From CAYMWF01 sp964394085 [NCBI: uncultured Gemmatimonadota bacterium] (GTDB lineage Bacteria > GCA-2686955 > CAYMWF01), in the NCBI GenBank assembly GCA_964394085.1, contig CAYMWF010000024.1, positions 9,714-73,713 of the forward strand: 64,000 nucleotides of DNA, given 5' to 3'. Both the position numbers and the translations under genes were made by a program. This document shows positions 1-6,938 of this stretch, piece after piece (within the stretch, counting starts at the first letter, position 1; every line of letters starts with the position of its first letter). The notes below the pieces were generated by a model. It ran no database searches, was not told the DNA's origin, and saw only the letters and a program-made list of their open reading frames with translations.

Positions 1-258
1 AGGTGGAGCAGCATGATCGGAAGGGAGCTGTCCGCCTCGGCACATGTTTCAAAGTTTTTCTTTTCGACAACCTCGCAGAATATGATCGTATCGGCGGGAA
101 GACGGAGCCTGACGATGAAGGCGCTTCTTGCCGGATTACTGAGCGGAGACCAGGAATACCGCACACTGCTGAAAACACTGTCTTCCAGCTCTGTTCGTAT
201 TCTGCTGGAGCTCGCCGGCAGCCTCTTAAGGGGAGGTTTACATGCCGGAAACCTTTGA
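1..258 (+). CDS. possible 3' end of an unidentified gene (partial)
   Basis: Frame 1 is open from the first base of the window to a TGA at 256-258, giving 85 residues with no left boundary. The C-terminal half is Leu/Ser-rich and could be helical. I recognise no family. Open frames of this length occur by chance in GC-rich DNA, and an overlapping frame starting at 3 is also open, so this is weak. The 214 bases that follow hold no gene; the only signal in them is the promoter at 365-393. Confidence 0.25.
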   Translation, partial: RWSSMIGRELSASAHVSKFFFSTTSQNMIVSAGRRSLTMKALLAGLLSGDQEYRTLLKTLSSSSVRILLELAGSLLRGGLHAGNL

Positions 259-364
259 GCCGGGGATTGCAGCCGGGAATATCCGCTGCGGCATGAAATG
301 AGACCGCGACCGCGAGCGGATCTCACTCCCGGCGACCGGCGCCGGAGAACGCGCAGGATAAGGG

Positions 365-393
365 TTACCGATGTTACATAGAGAGGTTATAAT
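365..393 (+). promoter_or_regulatory. sigma70-like promoter for the caspase-like gene
   Basis: A perfect -10 hexamer TATAAT (388-393) lies 17 bases after TTACCG (365-370), a weak -35 with three of six consensus bases. Transcription would start near 400 and leave a leader of about 70 bases before the ATG at 473. The -10 match is exact, but I have no expression evidence. Confidence 0.45.
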
Positions 394-472
394 TCCCATA
401 CGAACAATTCTGAATGATTCCAGCCCTCAGGGCTTACATTTCGAAGCGCACCTTAACCAGAGGAGACCGGAG

Positions 473-1249
473 ATGAGAAGAACACTTGTTTTTCTGGCAG
501 TCGTACTGCTGTCAGCCGGATTGTTTCAACCTGTTTCAGGCTATGACGAGCAGGAAGGCGGGTATGTCTACAGGTATACCGATCCGTCAGAAGACAGGTT
601 CCTCGACAACGTCTGGAACTTCATCAAGTACTTCGACTTGAATTTCGACCCGGATCCCACGAAAAAATACGAGCAGCGGGATCAATACTACTGGTGCGAA
701 TCTCCGGGCTTCGACAAGTTCAACAACGCTTTCCTCGACGCCGTCGATTTCGCCTACTACTCAGGTCACGGCTCGCCCTGGTATCTAACGATGGGACCGG
801 GAGCCGAGTGGGATCCGAATTATGTCTACCTCTACGGTTCGATATGGGCCGGCAACCACAAGGGATGGGGAAACCGGAGCATGGAATTCGTCACTTTTCA
901 GTCATGCGCGGTGATCCCGTGCCCCGAGGAGTATGAAGACTGGTACTCGAACTGGATCGTTGAACCCACCGACGTGTTCGACGGCCTGCACCAGGCGATC
1001 GGCTACCATACCATAAGTTATTCCGGAAACGGTATTTCGGATAATTACGGAAACAGGATCAAGAACAACGACGAAGCTGTTTGGCAGGCCTGGTTCAATG
1101 CCGTCGATGATGAACGGAGCGGTTTCTATCCCGGTTATGCTTCCGCCGTCATGTATCCCGATTGCGACGGGGAGTCTTACGGCAACCAGGTTCCCGATCC
1201 TCCCGGAAATCATACGACGCTCAAGATTTGGTACCAGGTCAGCGAGTAA
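473..1249 (+). CDS. secreted caspase-fold protein (DUF6345-like)
   Basis: A 258-residue exported protein. I start it at 473, not at an in-frame ATG at 371, because AGGAGA precedes 473 and residues 1-23 then form a clean signal peptide. The mature part has a His in the block YYSGHG (His99) and a Cys in FQSC (Cys145). This is the His-Cys dyad order and spacing of caspase/gingipain/clostripain-fold peptidases and of DUF6345 proteins. It is rich in Trp and Tyr, as extracytoplasmic proteins often are. It probably acts as a cysteine peptidase outside the inner membrane; substrate unknown. The next gene, 57 bases downstream, looks like its partner. Activity is inferred, since DUF6345 members have little biochemistry behind them. 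Confidence 0.6.
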   Translation: MRRTLVFLAVVLLSAGLFQPVSGYDEQEGGYVYRYTDPSEDRFLDNVWNFIKYFDLNFDPDPTKKYEQRDQYYWCESPGFDKFNNAFLDAVDFAYYSGHGSPWYLTMGPGAEWDPNYVYLYGSIWAGNHKGWGNRSMEFVTFQSCAVIPCPEEYEDWYSNWIVEPTDVFDGLHQAIGYHTISYSGNGISDNYGNRIKNNDEAVWQAWFNAVDDERSGFYPGYASAVMYPDCDGESYGNQVPDPPGNHTTLKIWYQVSE

Positions 1250-1306
1250 AGACTGTTGAAGGGTAAATATCGTGAAGATAAATATGATACAAACGGAGGT
1301 AGATAG

Positions 1307-2284
1307 ATGAGAGTTCCAACCAGAACAACAGCAGTATTACTCGCGCTTTCACTGGCCGCCGGATTCACCGGGGCCTGTTTCGCCGCTCCCCTGGTCTCCA
1401 TCGACAGCGCCGGGTTCCACAGCGTCCGCGACGTGGGCGGGATGTCGGCATATATACGGACGGAACCCTTGATTTCGTCGGAAACCCGGGCCGCAGGCCT
1501 GGCGGAACAGCTTTTCAGTATGAGTGGAATGGATGTATCGGTAACACTGACGGAGAACTCCGAAGGCAAGTACGGTTTCGTAGACTCCGCGGACAGGTCC
1601 GCTTCGTTCTACTACACGCTTTCGACCGGTGATATAAGCTTCAACCGGGGAACCGCCGACTATTCCGGTGACGGCGATACGCCGGGGCTGCCGGACAATG
1701 AAGAAGCGGTGCGGCTTGCCCTCGAACACCTCGAGGCCCTGGAGCTTCTACCCGGGAACCCTGACGAACTGGTTGTGGACCGGACCGGTTCTCTCAACAT
1801 GGCCGTGGTCAGGGAAGACGGATCCGAATCACGATACCGGAAGCAGGTCTGGGTCCACTTCAAAAGGGTTATCGATGGTATCGAGGTAAGAGGCCCCGGG
1901 TCGAAAATCATCGTCTACCTCGGTGAGAACGGTGAACTGACGAAATTGATCAGACGGTGGACCGAAGTGGATACTTATGAATTGAATGAAAGCGCCTTTA
2001 TCAGCGACGACCGGGTGCTGGGAAAAATGAGAGAACGCCTGTGCCGGGAATGGCGCGAAGCGGATGAGATCGAAACCGGCGCTCCCGAATTCGTGATATA
2101 CGATGACGGCCACGGAATCCTTGAACCTGCATATGCGGTGGATGCCCGGGTGTTCCACGTAATCGGCGGCAAACACCTGATTGAGGACCTGAGCCTGGTA
2201 GTCATCCCCGCCGTCAAGTTTTCTTCAGCCTGGTACGATCAGCAGGATAAAGCGGAGAGCCTGCCGGTTGCTTTTGAATTATAG
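1307..2284 (+). CDS. secreted protein with PepSY/propeptide-like region
   Basis: A 325-residue protein with a signal peptide (about residues 1-27, cleavage near CFA-AP) and a strong Shine-Dalgarno GGAGGT before ATG 1307. The segment around residues 180-225 (VIDGIEVRGPGSKIIVYL, then ELTKLIRRW) looks like the FTP/PepSY fold of secreted peptidase propeptides. These fold or inhibit their cognate peptidase. It sits 57 bases behind the caspase-like gene in the same direction, so the pair may be a split peptidase and chaperone/inhibitor. No catalytic motif of its own is visible. The PepSY assignment rests on one stretch and is tentative. Confidence 0.5.
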   Translation: MRVPTRTTAVLLALSLAAGFTGACFAAPLVSIDSAGFHSVRDVGGMSAYIRTEPLISSETRAAGLAEQLFSMSGMDVSVTLTENSEGKYGFVDSADRSASFYYTLSTGDISFNRGTADYSGDGDTPGLPDNEEAVRLALEHLEALELLPGNPDELVVDRTGSLNMAVVREDGSESRYRKQVWVHFKRVIDGIEVRGPGSKIIVYLGENGELTKLIRRWTEVDTYELNESAFISDDRVLGKMRERLCREWREADEIETGAPEFVIYDDGHGILEPAYAVDARVFHVIGGKHLIEDLSLVVIPAVKFSSAWYDQQDKAESLPVAFEL

Positions 2285-2311
2285 TGCCCCGTCAAGCATC
2301 AAATGACACTT

Positions 2312-2347
2312 AAGGAGACAGGGGACAGATCTATTTTTTATTTTTGG
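2312..2347 (+). repeat. GGGGACAG-type REP-like relic
   Basis: The stretch AGGGGACAGATCTATTTTTT followed by more T and GGGG resembles the ends of REP-like elements that accompany TnpA-REP (RAYT) transposases in many environmental genomes. A related string, GGGGACAGAATTATTTTTAA, recurs at 58531. No transposase is near. It lies in the 120-base gap between the secreted gene and the methyltransferase. Confidence 0.4.
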
Positions 2348-2404
2348 GGTTCGCCCAAACCTGCACTAATGGAAACCGAACCGGCCTGAGTTTCGGAGAA
2401 GGAT

Positions 2405-3382
2405 ATGGGAGAGTTTCCCGGGCAGAATGAGTCGGCATATTGTGTGATCTGCGACAAGGACGAAACGGACTACCTCTTCTCGAGCCGTGTGATTTTCTAC
2501 AAGAAGAACGATTCCTTCGATTTCGTCAGATGCAGAAAATGCGGTCTTATCTACATAAATCCCAGACCTTCGGCGGAGTACCTGGCGGAATTATTCACCG
2601 GAGAAGTTTATCCGCTTTTTACTACGGATAAGGAGCAGAGCCGAAAGGTCCAGCGTCGCCGGACGATGCTGTCGAAACTGGATATCATGGCGAAAAGGCG
2701 GCGGGTGAAAGCCGTCGGCAGGCATCTGCAGTTCGAAAAAGATACGCGGATTCTCGACGTCGGCATTCTCACGGGAAGTTTTCTGCACACCGCCGCGATT
2801 GAAAAGGGATGCCGGGTGACAGGGGTCGACTCATCGGAGGATGCCTGCCGTCACGCCCGCGAGACTTTCGGCATAGAGGTGGAACATGCGGAGTTCCTTG
2901 AATCGAAGCAGCCGGAGGGAGCCTTCGACTGTGTCACGATGTGGCATTTCCTGGAGCATTCACCTGATCCGCGGGCTGCTCTCGAAAAAGCCAGCGTCCT
3001 GCTCAAGGATGACGGCCTGCTGGTGGTCGAGGTACCGAACCTGGCGAACTGGTACTGGAAATCCCTGGGAGGGGAATGGCTGGGTCATTTCACACCGTCC
3101 CACCTTTACGGCTTCACGCCTGCGACCCTTTCTCTCCTTCTCGAAAGAGCCGGTTTTGAAAAGGTGCATACGAAGACGAAACCCCATATCCCTCTCTTTT
3201 TCTCGAGCGTGCTGCTGAAGCTCGGACGGGGGGAAGATTCATCATTTTTCGGGCGCCATATTCTCCTCACTATTCTCGCCCTTCTCGCGGATCTTCCGAT
3301 TCCGCTGATTTCGCTCGTTACCGGCCGAGGCGGCGCATTCGTCGCCTTCGCCAGGAAAAAAAGAATTCCGGCTCAATCATAA
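2405..3382 (+). CDS. SAM-dependent methyltransferase with N-terminal zinc-ribbon-like motif
   Basis: A 325-residue class I methyltransferase. Residues 13-16 (CVIC) and 43-46 (CRKC) form a four-Cys zinc-ribbon-like head common in Methyltransf_23 proteins. The SAM-binding motif I is ILDVGILTGSF (about 118-128), and the post-motif MWHFLEHSPDP (about 180) matches the acceptor-side loop of this family. A GGAGAAGG Shine-Dalgarno precedes ATG 2405. Members of the family often methylate sugars or small metabolites in surface polysaccharide or secondary pathways, but the substrate cannot be read here and the neighbours give no pathway. A long hairpin with a T-run (3419-3506) follows. Confidence 0.8.
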   Translation: MGEFPGQNESAYCVICDKDETDYLFSSRVIFYKKNDSFDFVRCRKCGLIYINPRPSAEYLAELFTGEVYPLFTTDKEQSRKVQRRRTMLSKLDIMAKRRRVKAVGRHLQFEKDTRILDVGILTGSFLHTAAIEKGCRVTGVDSSEDACRHARETFGIEVEHAEFLESKQPEGAFDCVTMWHFLEHSPDPRAALEKASVLLKDDGLLVVEVPNLANWYWKSLGGEWLGHFTPSHLYGFTPATLSLLLERAGFEKVHTKTKPHIPLFFSSVLLKLGRGEDSSFFGRHILLTILALLADLPIPLISLVTGRGGAFVAFARKKRIPAQS

Positions 3383-3418
3383 ATCATATTGCCTTCTCGC
3401 GGGTGTTCTGAAATAGCA

Positions 3419-3506
3419 ACCGCCCGGGAAGGAGGAAAGAGCCTGGCTGCAAGGGGGGACAGGTCCAGAGTGTGGTTGCTCCCAGCTTCCGCGGGCGGTG
3501 TTTTTT
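3419..3506 (+). terminator. long-stem hairpin with T6 tail (terminator or small RNA)
   Basis: ACCGCCCGGGAAG (3419-3431) pairs with CTTCCGCGGGCGGT (3486-3499) with a single bulged G, and a run of six T follows at 3501-3506. The 54-base insert also contains GGGGGGACAGGTCC, which resembles the REP-like GGGGACAG relics. Intrinsic termination of the methyltransferase transcript fits best. The large loop leaves room for a structured RNA. Confidence 0.5.
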
Positions 3507-3569
3507 GCGCCTGCATCCTTAATAGTAAGCAGACTTCATCTTTGAGCGGCGGTTCTTTGAAATGTCTGA

Positions 3570-3598
3570 TTGACATTGCAGGTACAAGGTGTTAAACA
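3570..3598 (+). promoter_or_regulatory. promoter of the efflux operon
   Basis: A perfect -35 TTGACA (3570-3575) is followed after 17 bases by TAAACA (3593-3598), a poor -10. It drives the tetR-oprM-mfp-rnd operon starting at 3638. The -10 is embedded in a TTAAAC/GTTTGAA inverted repeat, as expected for a promoter occluded by its own repressor. Confidence 0.5.
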
Positions 3599-3621
3599 AT
3601 AGTTTGAAACGAGCGTTTGAA
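3592..3621 (+). promoter_or_regulatory. likely TetR operator
   Basis: TTAAAC (3592-3597) and GTTTGAA (3602-3608) form a near-palindrome, and GTTTGAA occurs again at 3615-3621. The motif covers the -10 region and the start of the transcript ahead of the tetR-family gene, so it is the best candidate for autoregulatory binding. Binding by this regulator is inferred from position. Confidence 0.4.
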
Positions 3622-3637
3622 TCCTGCGGAGGAAACA

Positions 3638-4330
3638 GTGCGCGAAGGTGAAACCAGAAAAAGATTGCTCGCCTCGGCGGAGCGGCTGTTCGCCGAAAAA
3701 GGGTACGAATCGGTATCCGTCAGGGATATCGCTTCTGATGCAGGCGTAAACCTGGCTGCGATAAACTATCATTTCCAGGGAAAGAGCAACCTCTACGCCG
3801 CGGTGCTCGAAAGGCGCTTGTCGCCGAAGAGGGAAAAATTTCTCGCAGCCATAGAAAAGGTGACCGCGGAGGGTTCCGGCGTTCCCGATCTTGAAGAGCT
3901 GATCGGAGCTTTCATCCGCATTCACCTGGAAGACGCACTGGCGACCCCGGACGGTGAAGCGACTCTCCCGCTGATAGCGCGTGAACTTCACGAGTCGAGG
4001 GTGGGGGCGGCGCCGATATGCTCCGTTCTGATCGCGCCGGTTCATACCGCCCTCGGCGAGGCGATGATTCTCGCCCGTCCGGGGCTGGATGAAGAGACGG
4101 CCAGGTGGATAATAGGCAGTGTGATCGGCCAGGTCGTCCACTTCGTAATGCGATGGAAGCGGATGCGCGCCCCTGCGGTAGTCGGCCGCGAAGGCGCCGC
4201 TTCTCATCGACGGATGTTCCCGGTGCTCAGCGGCTCCCTGGAGGATTATATTTCCCGGACGGTTGAGCATATTACCCAGTTTACCGTCGGGGGCGTTGAA
4301 AGGCTGATACTCAGGAAGGAGCAGGGATGA
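3638..4330 (+). CDS. TetR/AcrR-family repressor of the efflux operon
   Basis: A 230-residue TetR-type regulator. A GTG start at 3638 is chosen because GGAGG ends five bases upstream; the longer TTG start at 3617 has no such site and lies inside the operator repeat. The N-terminal HTH covers about residues 8-55 (RLFAEKGYESVSVRDIA ... INYHFQGKSNLY). The C-terminal part, with GSVIGQVVHFVMRW, resembles the CecR/DUF1956 ligand-binding domain. The stop overlaps the next start (ATGA), so repressor and pump are co-transcribed. It probably senses a toxic substrate and derepresses the pump. Confidence 0.85.
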   Translation: MREGETRKRLLASAERLFAEKGYESVSVRDIASDAGVNLAAINYHFQGKSNLYAAVLERRLSPKREKFLAAIEKVTAEGSGVPDLEELIGAFIRIHLEDALATPDGEATLPLIARELHESRVGAAPICSVLIAPVHTALGEAMILARPGLDEETARWIIGSVIGQVVHFVMRWKRMRAPAVVGREGAASHRRMFPVLSGSLEDYISRTVEHITQFTVGGVERLILRKEQG

Positions 4331-5763
4331 AAAAGCGCATTCCGGCAGGTTCGGCCCTTTTTTCAGTCGCCCTGGCTGTTCTGACCGCCGGCTGCTCCCT
4401 TGCGCCGCGCTATGAAAGGCCGGACGCGGTCGATATGCCGGACCGTTATATCGCCGGGATCTCATCCGCCGAAACGCCCGAGGTTTCCACGGGCTGGTGG
4501 ATCGAATTCGGCGGCTCCGATCTTGATTCGCTGGTCGATGCGGCTCTTTTAAACAGCCCGACCCTCCAGGCCGCCGTATCCGTCGTTCTGGACTTCCGGG
4601 CCCGGGCCGCGGGAGCGGGTTCCGGATTATGGCCCTCGATAGCCCTGGGCGGCTCGGCCAGCCGCTCGGAGATGACCCTGAGCCAGTTCGGCCTGCCCGG
4701 CTCCGCCGAGATAACCCAGTACAGCTATTCCGCGACAACGGTATACGAACTGGACATATGGCGCCGACTGGCCGATACCCGCAAGGCCGCCCTGGCTTCG
4801 CTCTCCGCGAGCGAGGAGGATCTTCGAGTCGTCCGCAGAACCCTCGTGGCCGACGTGGTCAGGGCGTGGATACGAGTTCTGGAGCTCGACGAAAAACACC
4901 GGCTCGGCGCCCGGCTGCTCGAGAATCAAGAGAGCAGCATGCGGGCAATCGACGATCGATACCGGACGGGGCTGGCCGCTTCTCGCGAACTTTACGCGGC
5001 CCGGCAGGCCCTGGCAGGCGCCGGGACCTCGCAGCTGGGCAGGAAGCACGATCTCGCAACGGCCCGCCGCAGACTTGAAATCCTGTGCGGCAGGTATCCG
5101 GCAGGCTCGGCAGGGGAGAGTTCCGCCGCCCTGACCGATCTGCCCCCGCTGCCTTCAGTTCCCCGCTCCCTGCCTTCGGACCTGCTGGAGAGAAGGCCCG
5201 ATATCCGCGCCGCGGAGCTCCGGCTTTTCGCAGCCTATGCTTCGGTGGGAGTTGCGCGATCCGCCTTCTTTCCATCGTTCACGTTTTCAGGTGAAGCGGG
5301 CGGCAGGAGCGCGGTTTTCGATATGCTTCTGAACGATGCGTCATCCGTCTGGTCCCTGGTCGGGAGCGTAACCATGCCGCTCCTGAACAGGGGGGCGGCA
5401 AGGGCCGGAGTTGAATCCGCCAGGGCCGGGGTCGAGGCCGCGGAAGCCGGTTACGAACAGGCTCTGCACCTCGCTTTCCAGGAAGTCGAAAACACCCTGG
5501 ATCTCGAGAATACCCTGAGGGAACAGCGTCTGCTCGCCCGGGAATCGGCGCTGGCCGCCGGCCAGGCTTACAATCTATCCCTTGAACGTTATCGGCAGGG
5601 CCTGGAGCCGATGGCGGCGGTTCTCGAAGCGGAGCGGCGCTCCGTTCAGGCTGAAATCGAATTGATTACTCTCGAAAGCGCCTACAGGGTCGCCAGGGTG
5701 AACCTTATCCTGGCCCTCGGCGGAACTTGGGACACAGAAATTCAGGAAGAAAAAAAGGACTGA
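4327..5763 (+). CDS. outer-membrane efflux lipoprotein, NodT/OprM type
   Basis: 478 residues, starting with a lipoprotein signal peptide whose lipobox is LTAGC (Cys23). The rest has the two OEP repeats of TolC-like channels, with the usual conserved stretches: LERRPDIRAAELRL near the start of the second repeat, then FFPSFTFSGEAG, and long Ala-rich helices at the C-terminus. It would trimerise as a channel across the outer membrane. Its start overlaps the tetR stop by four bases, and the membrane-fusion gene begins two bases after its own stop, so all three pump parts come from one message. Confidence 0.9.
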   Translation: MKKRIPAGSALFSVALAVLTAGCSLAPRYERPDAVDMPDRYIAGISSAETPEVSTGWWIEFGGSDLDSLVDAALLNSPTLQAAVSVVLDFRARAAGAGSGLWPSIALGGSASRSEMTLSQFGLPGSAEITQYSYSATTVYELDIWRRLADTRKAALASLSASEEDLRVVRRTLVADVVRAWIRVLELDEKHRLGARLLENQESSMRAIDDRYRTGLAASRELYAARQALAGAGTSQLGRKHDLATARRRLEILCGRYPAGSAGESSAALTDLPPLPSVPRSLPSDLLERRPDIRAAELRLFAAYASVGVARSAFFPSFTFSGEAGGRSAVFDMLLNDASSVWSLVGSVTMPLLNRGAARAGVESARAGVEAAEAGYEQALHLAFQEVENTLDLENTLREQRLLARESALAAGQAYNLSLERYRQGLEPMAAVLEAERRSVQAEIELITLESAYRVARVNLILALGGTWDTEIQEEKKD

Positions 5764-5765
5764 AA

Positions 5766-6938
5766 ATGCGCAGGAAAACGGTCATTAGGTTGCTCCCGGT
5801 ACTGGTGCTCGCCGCAGGGATGGCCGGTGCGGTTATTCTCGTGAAAACCCGCCCGGAGCCGAAGCGCCACCCGGAACGGAAGCGTGTCGCACCCCTGGTG
5901 TCGGTTCACGAGATAGAGCAGACATCGCCGGCCGTGATCATCAGCGGATTCGGAACCGTGAGGGCCGGTGAAAGGGTATCGCTCGTGGCCAGCGTGGCAG
6001 GCTACCTGGCTGAAAAGTCGACTCTTTTCGAGCAGGGAGCCGTGTTCGGCGCAGGGGAGCTTCTTGCCCGTATCGAGCAGTCCGACTACCTGCTCGCAGT
6101 TCAGGTGGCCGAGGCGGGAGTCGCCAGGGCCGAACTGGATCTCGCCAGGACGGAACAGGAGGCTGAGGCGGCCCGGAAGGAGTGGGCCCGTCTCAACCCC
6201 GCCGGAGCGGAGGAGGGGAAGCCCGGTTCCCTGGTCCTCTACGAACCTCAGTTGAAACTTTCACAGGCGGAGCTCGTCTCGGCCCGGGCGAAACTCGAAC
6301 AGGCCCGTCTCAACCTCAAGAGATGCGACATCCGGGCTCCTTTTGCGGGCAGGGTCATCAGTGAAAATGTCGACGTCGGTCAATATATCGCACCGGGCGC
6401 GGCGATCGGAGTCATCCACGCCGTTTCCGCGGTGGAGGTCGTCGTGCCGATGAGGGATGCGGACCTGGCCTTTTTCGATGTCCCGTCCTGCCGAGGGGAC
6501 ACATCCGCAGCCTCCGTGGTGATCGAGGCTGATTTCGGCGGGCGCAAACACCGGTGGAACGGTGTTGTTTCCCACACTTCGGGGGAAATAAACCGGAATA
6601 CCCGGATGATCGACCTGGTGGTGAAAGTGGAAAGCACCTATCACTCGGGAGACGGCAGGCCCTCCCTGCTCGACGGGATGTTCGTCAATGTTCTTATCCG
6701 GGGAAGAAGTATCGAAGGCGGATGCAGGATTCCCCGGGCCGCCCTGCGAAACGATGATATCGTCTGGGTGGCGACGCCTGACGGGAAGCTTGAACTGCGC
6801 AGCGTATCCGTTGCCCATATCGACCGGGAAACAGCGATCGTCCGCTCCGGCCTGGCCGAGGGTGAACTGGCAGTCACTACTCAGCTTGAAATCGTATCCG
6901 GCGGAATGGAAGTGCGCGTCGAAGGGGGACGATCGTGA
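5766..6938 (+). CDS. RND membrane-fusion (periplasmic adaptor) protein
   Basis: 390 residues. ATG 5766 is preferred over an in-frame TTG at 5727 that lies inside the upstream gene. One N-terminal membrane anchor (residues 8-26) is followed by a split biotinyl-lipoyl domain (SVAGYLAEKSTLFEQG and, after the coiled coil, IRAPFAGRVISENVDVGQYI) and a beta-barrel domain. The Ala/Glu-rich hairpin between them contacts the outer-membrane channel. It links the NodT-type channel and the RND permease; its stop overlaps the permease start. Confidence 0.9.
   Translation: MRRKTVIRLLPVLVLAAGMAGAVILVKTRPEPKRHPERKRVAPLVSVHEIEQTSPAVIISGFGTVRAGERVSLVASVAGYLAEKSTLFEQGAVFGAGELLARIEQSDYLLAVQVAEAGVARAELDLARTEQEAEAARKEWARLNPAGAEEGKPGSLVLYEPQLKLSQAELVSARAKLEQARLNLKRCDIRAPFAGRVISENVDVGQYIAPGAAIGVIHAVSAVEVVVPMRDADLAFFDVPSCRGDTSAASVVIEADFGGRKHRWNGVVSHTSGEINRNTRMIDLVVKVESTYHSGDGRPSLLDGMFVNVLIRGRSIEGGCRIPRAALRNDDIVWVATPDGKLELRSVSVAHIDRETAIVRSGLAEGELAVTTQLEIVSGGMEVRVEGGRS

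Noticed and set aside
3536-4738. 400-residue open frame on the minus strand over the TetR and outer-membrane genes
   Set aside because: It is antisense to two well-supported genes, is rich in Arg/Pro/Gly as shadow frames in GC-rich DNA are, and has no ribosome site or recognisable motif.
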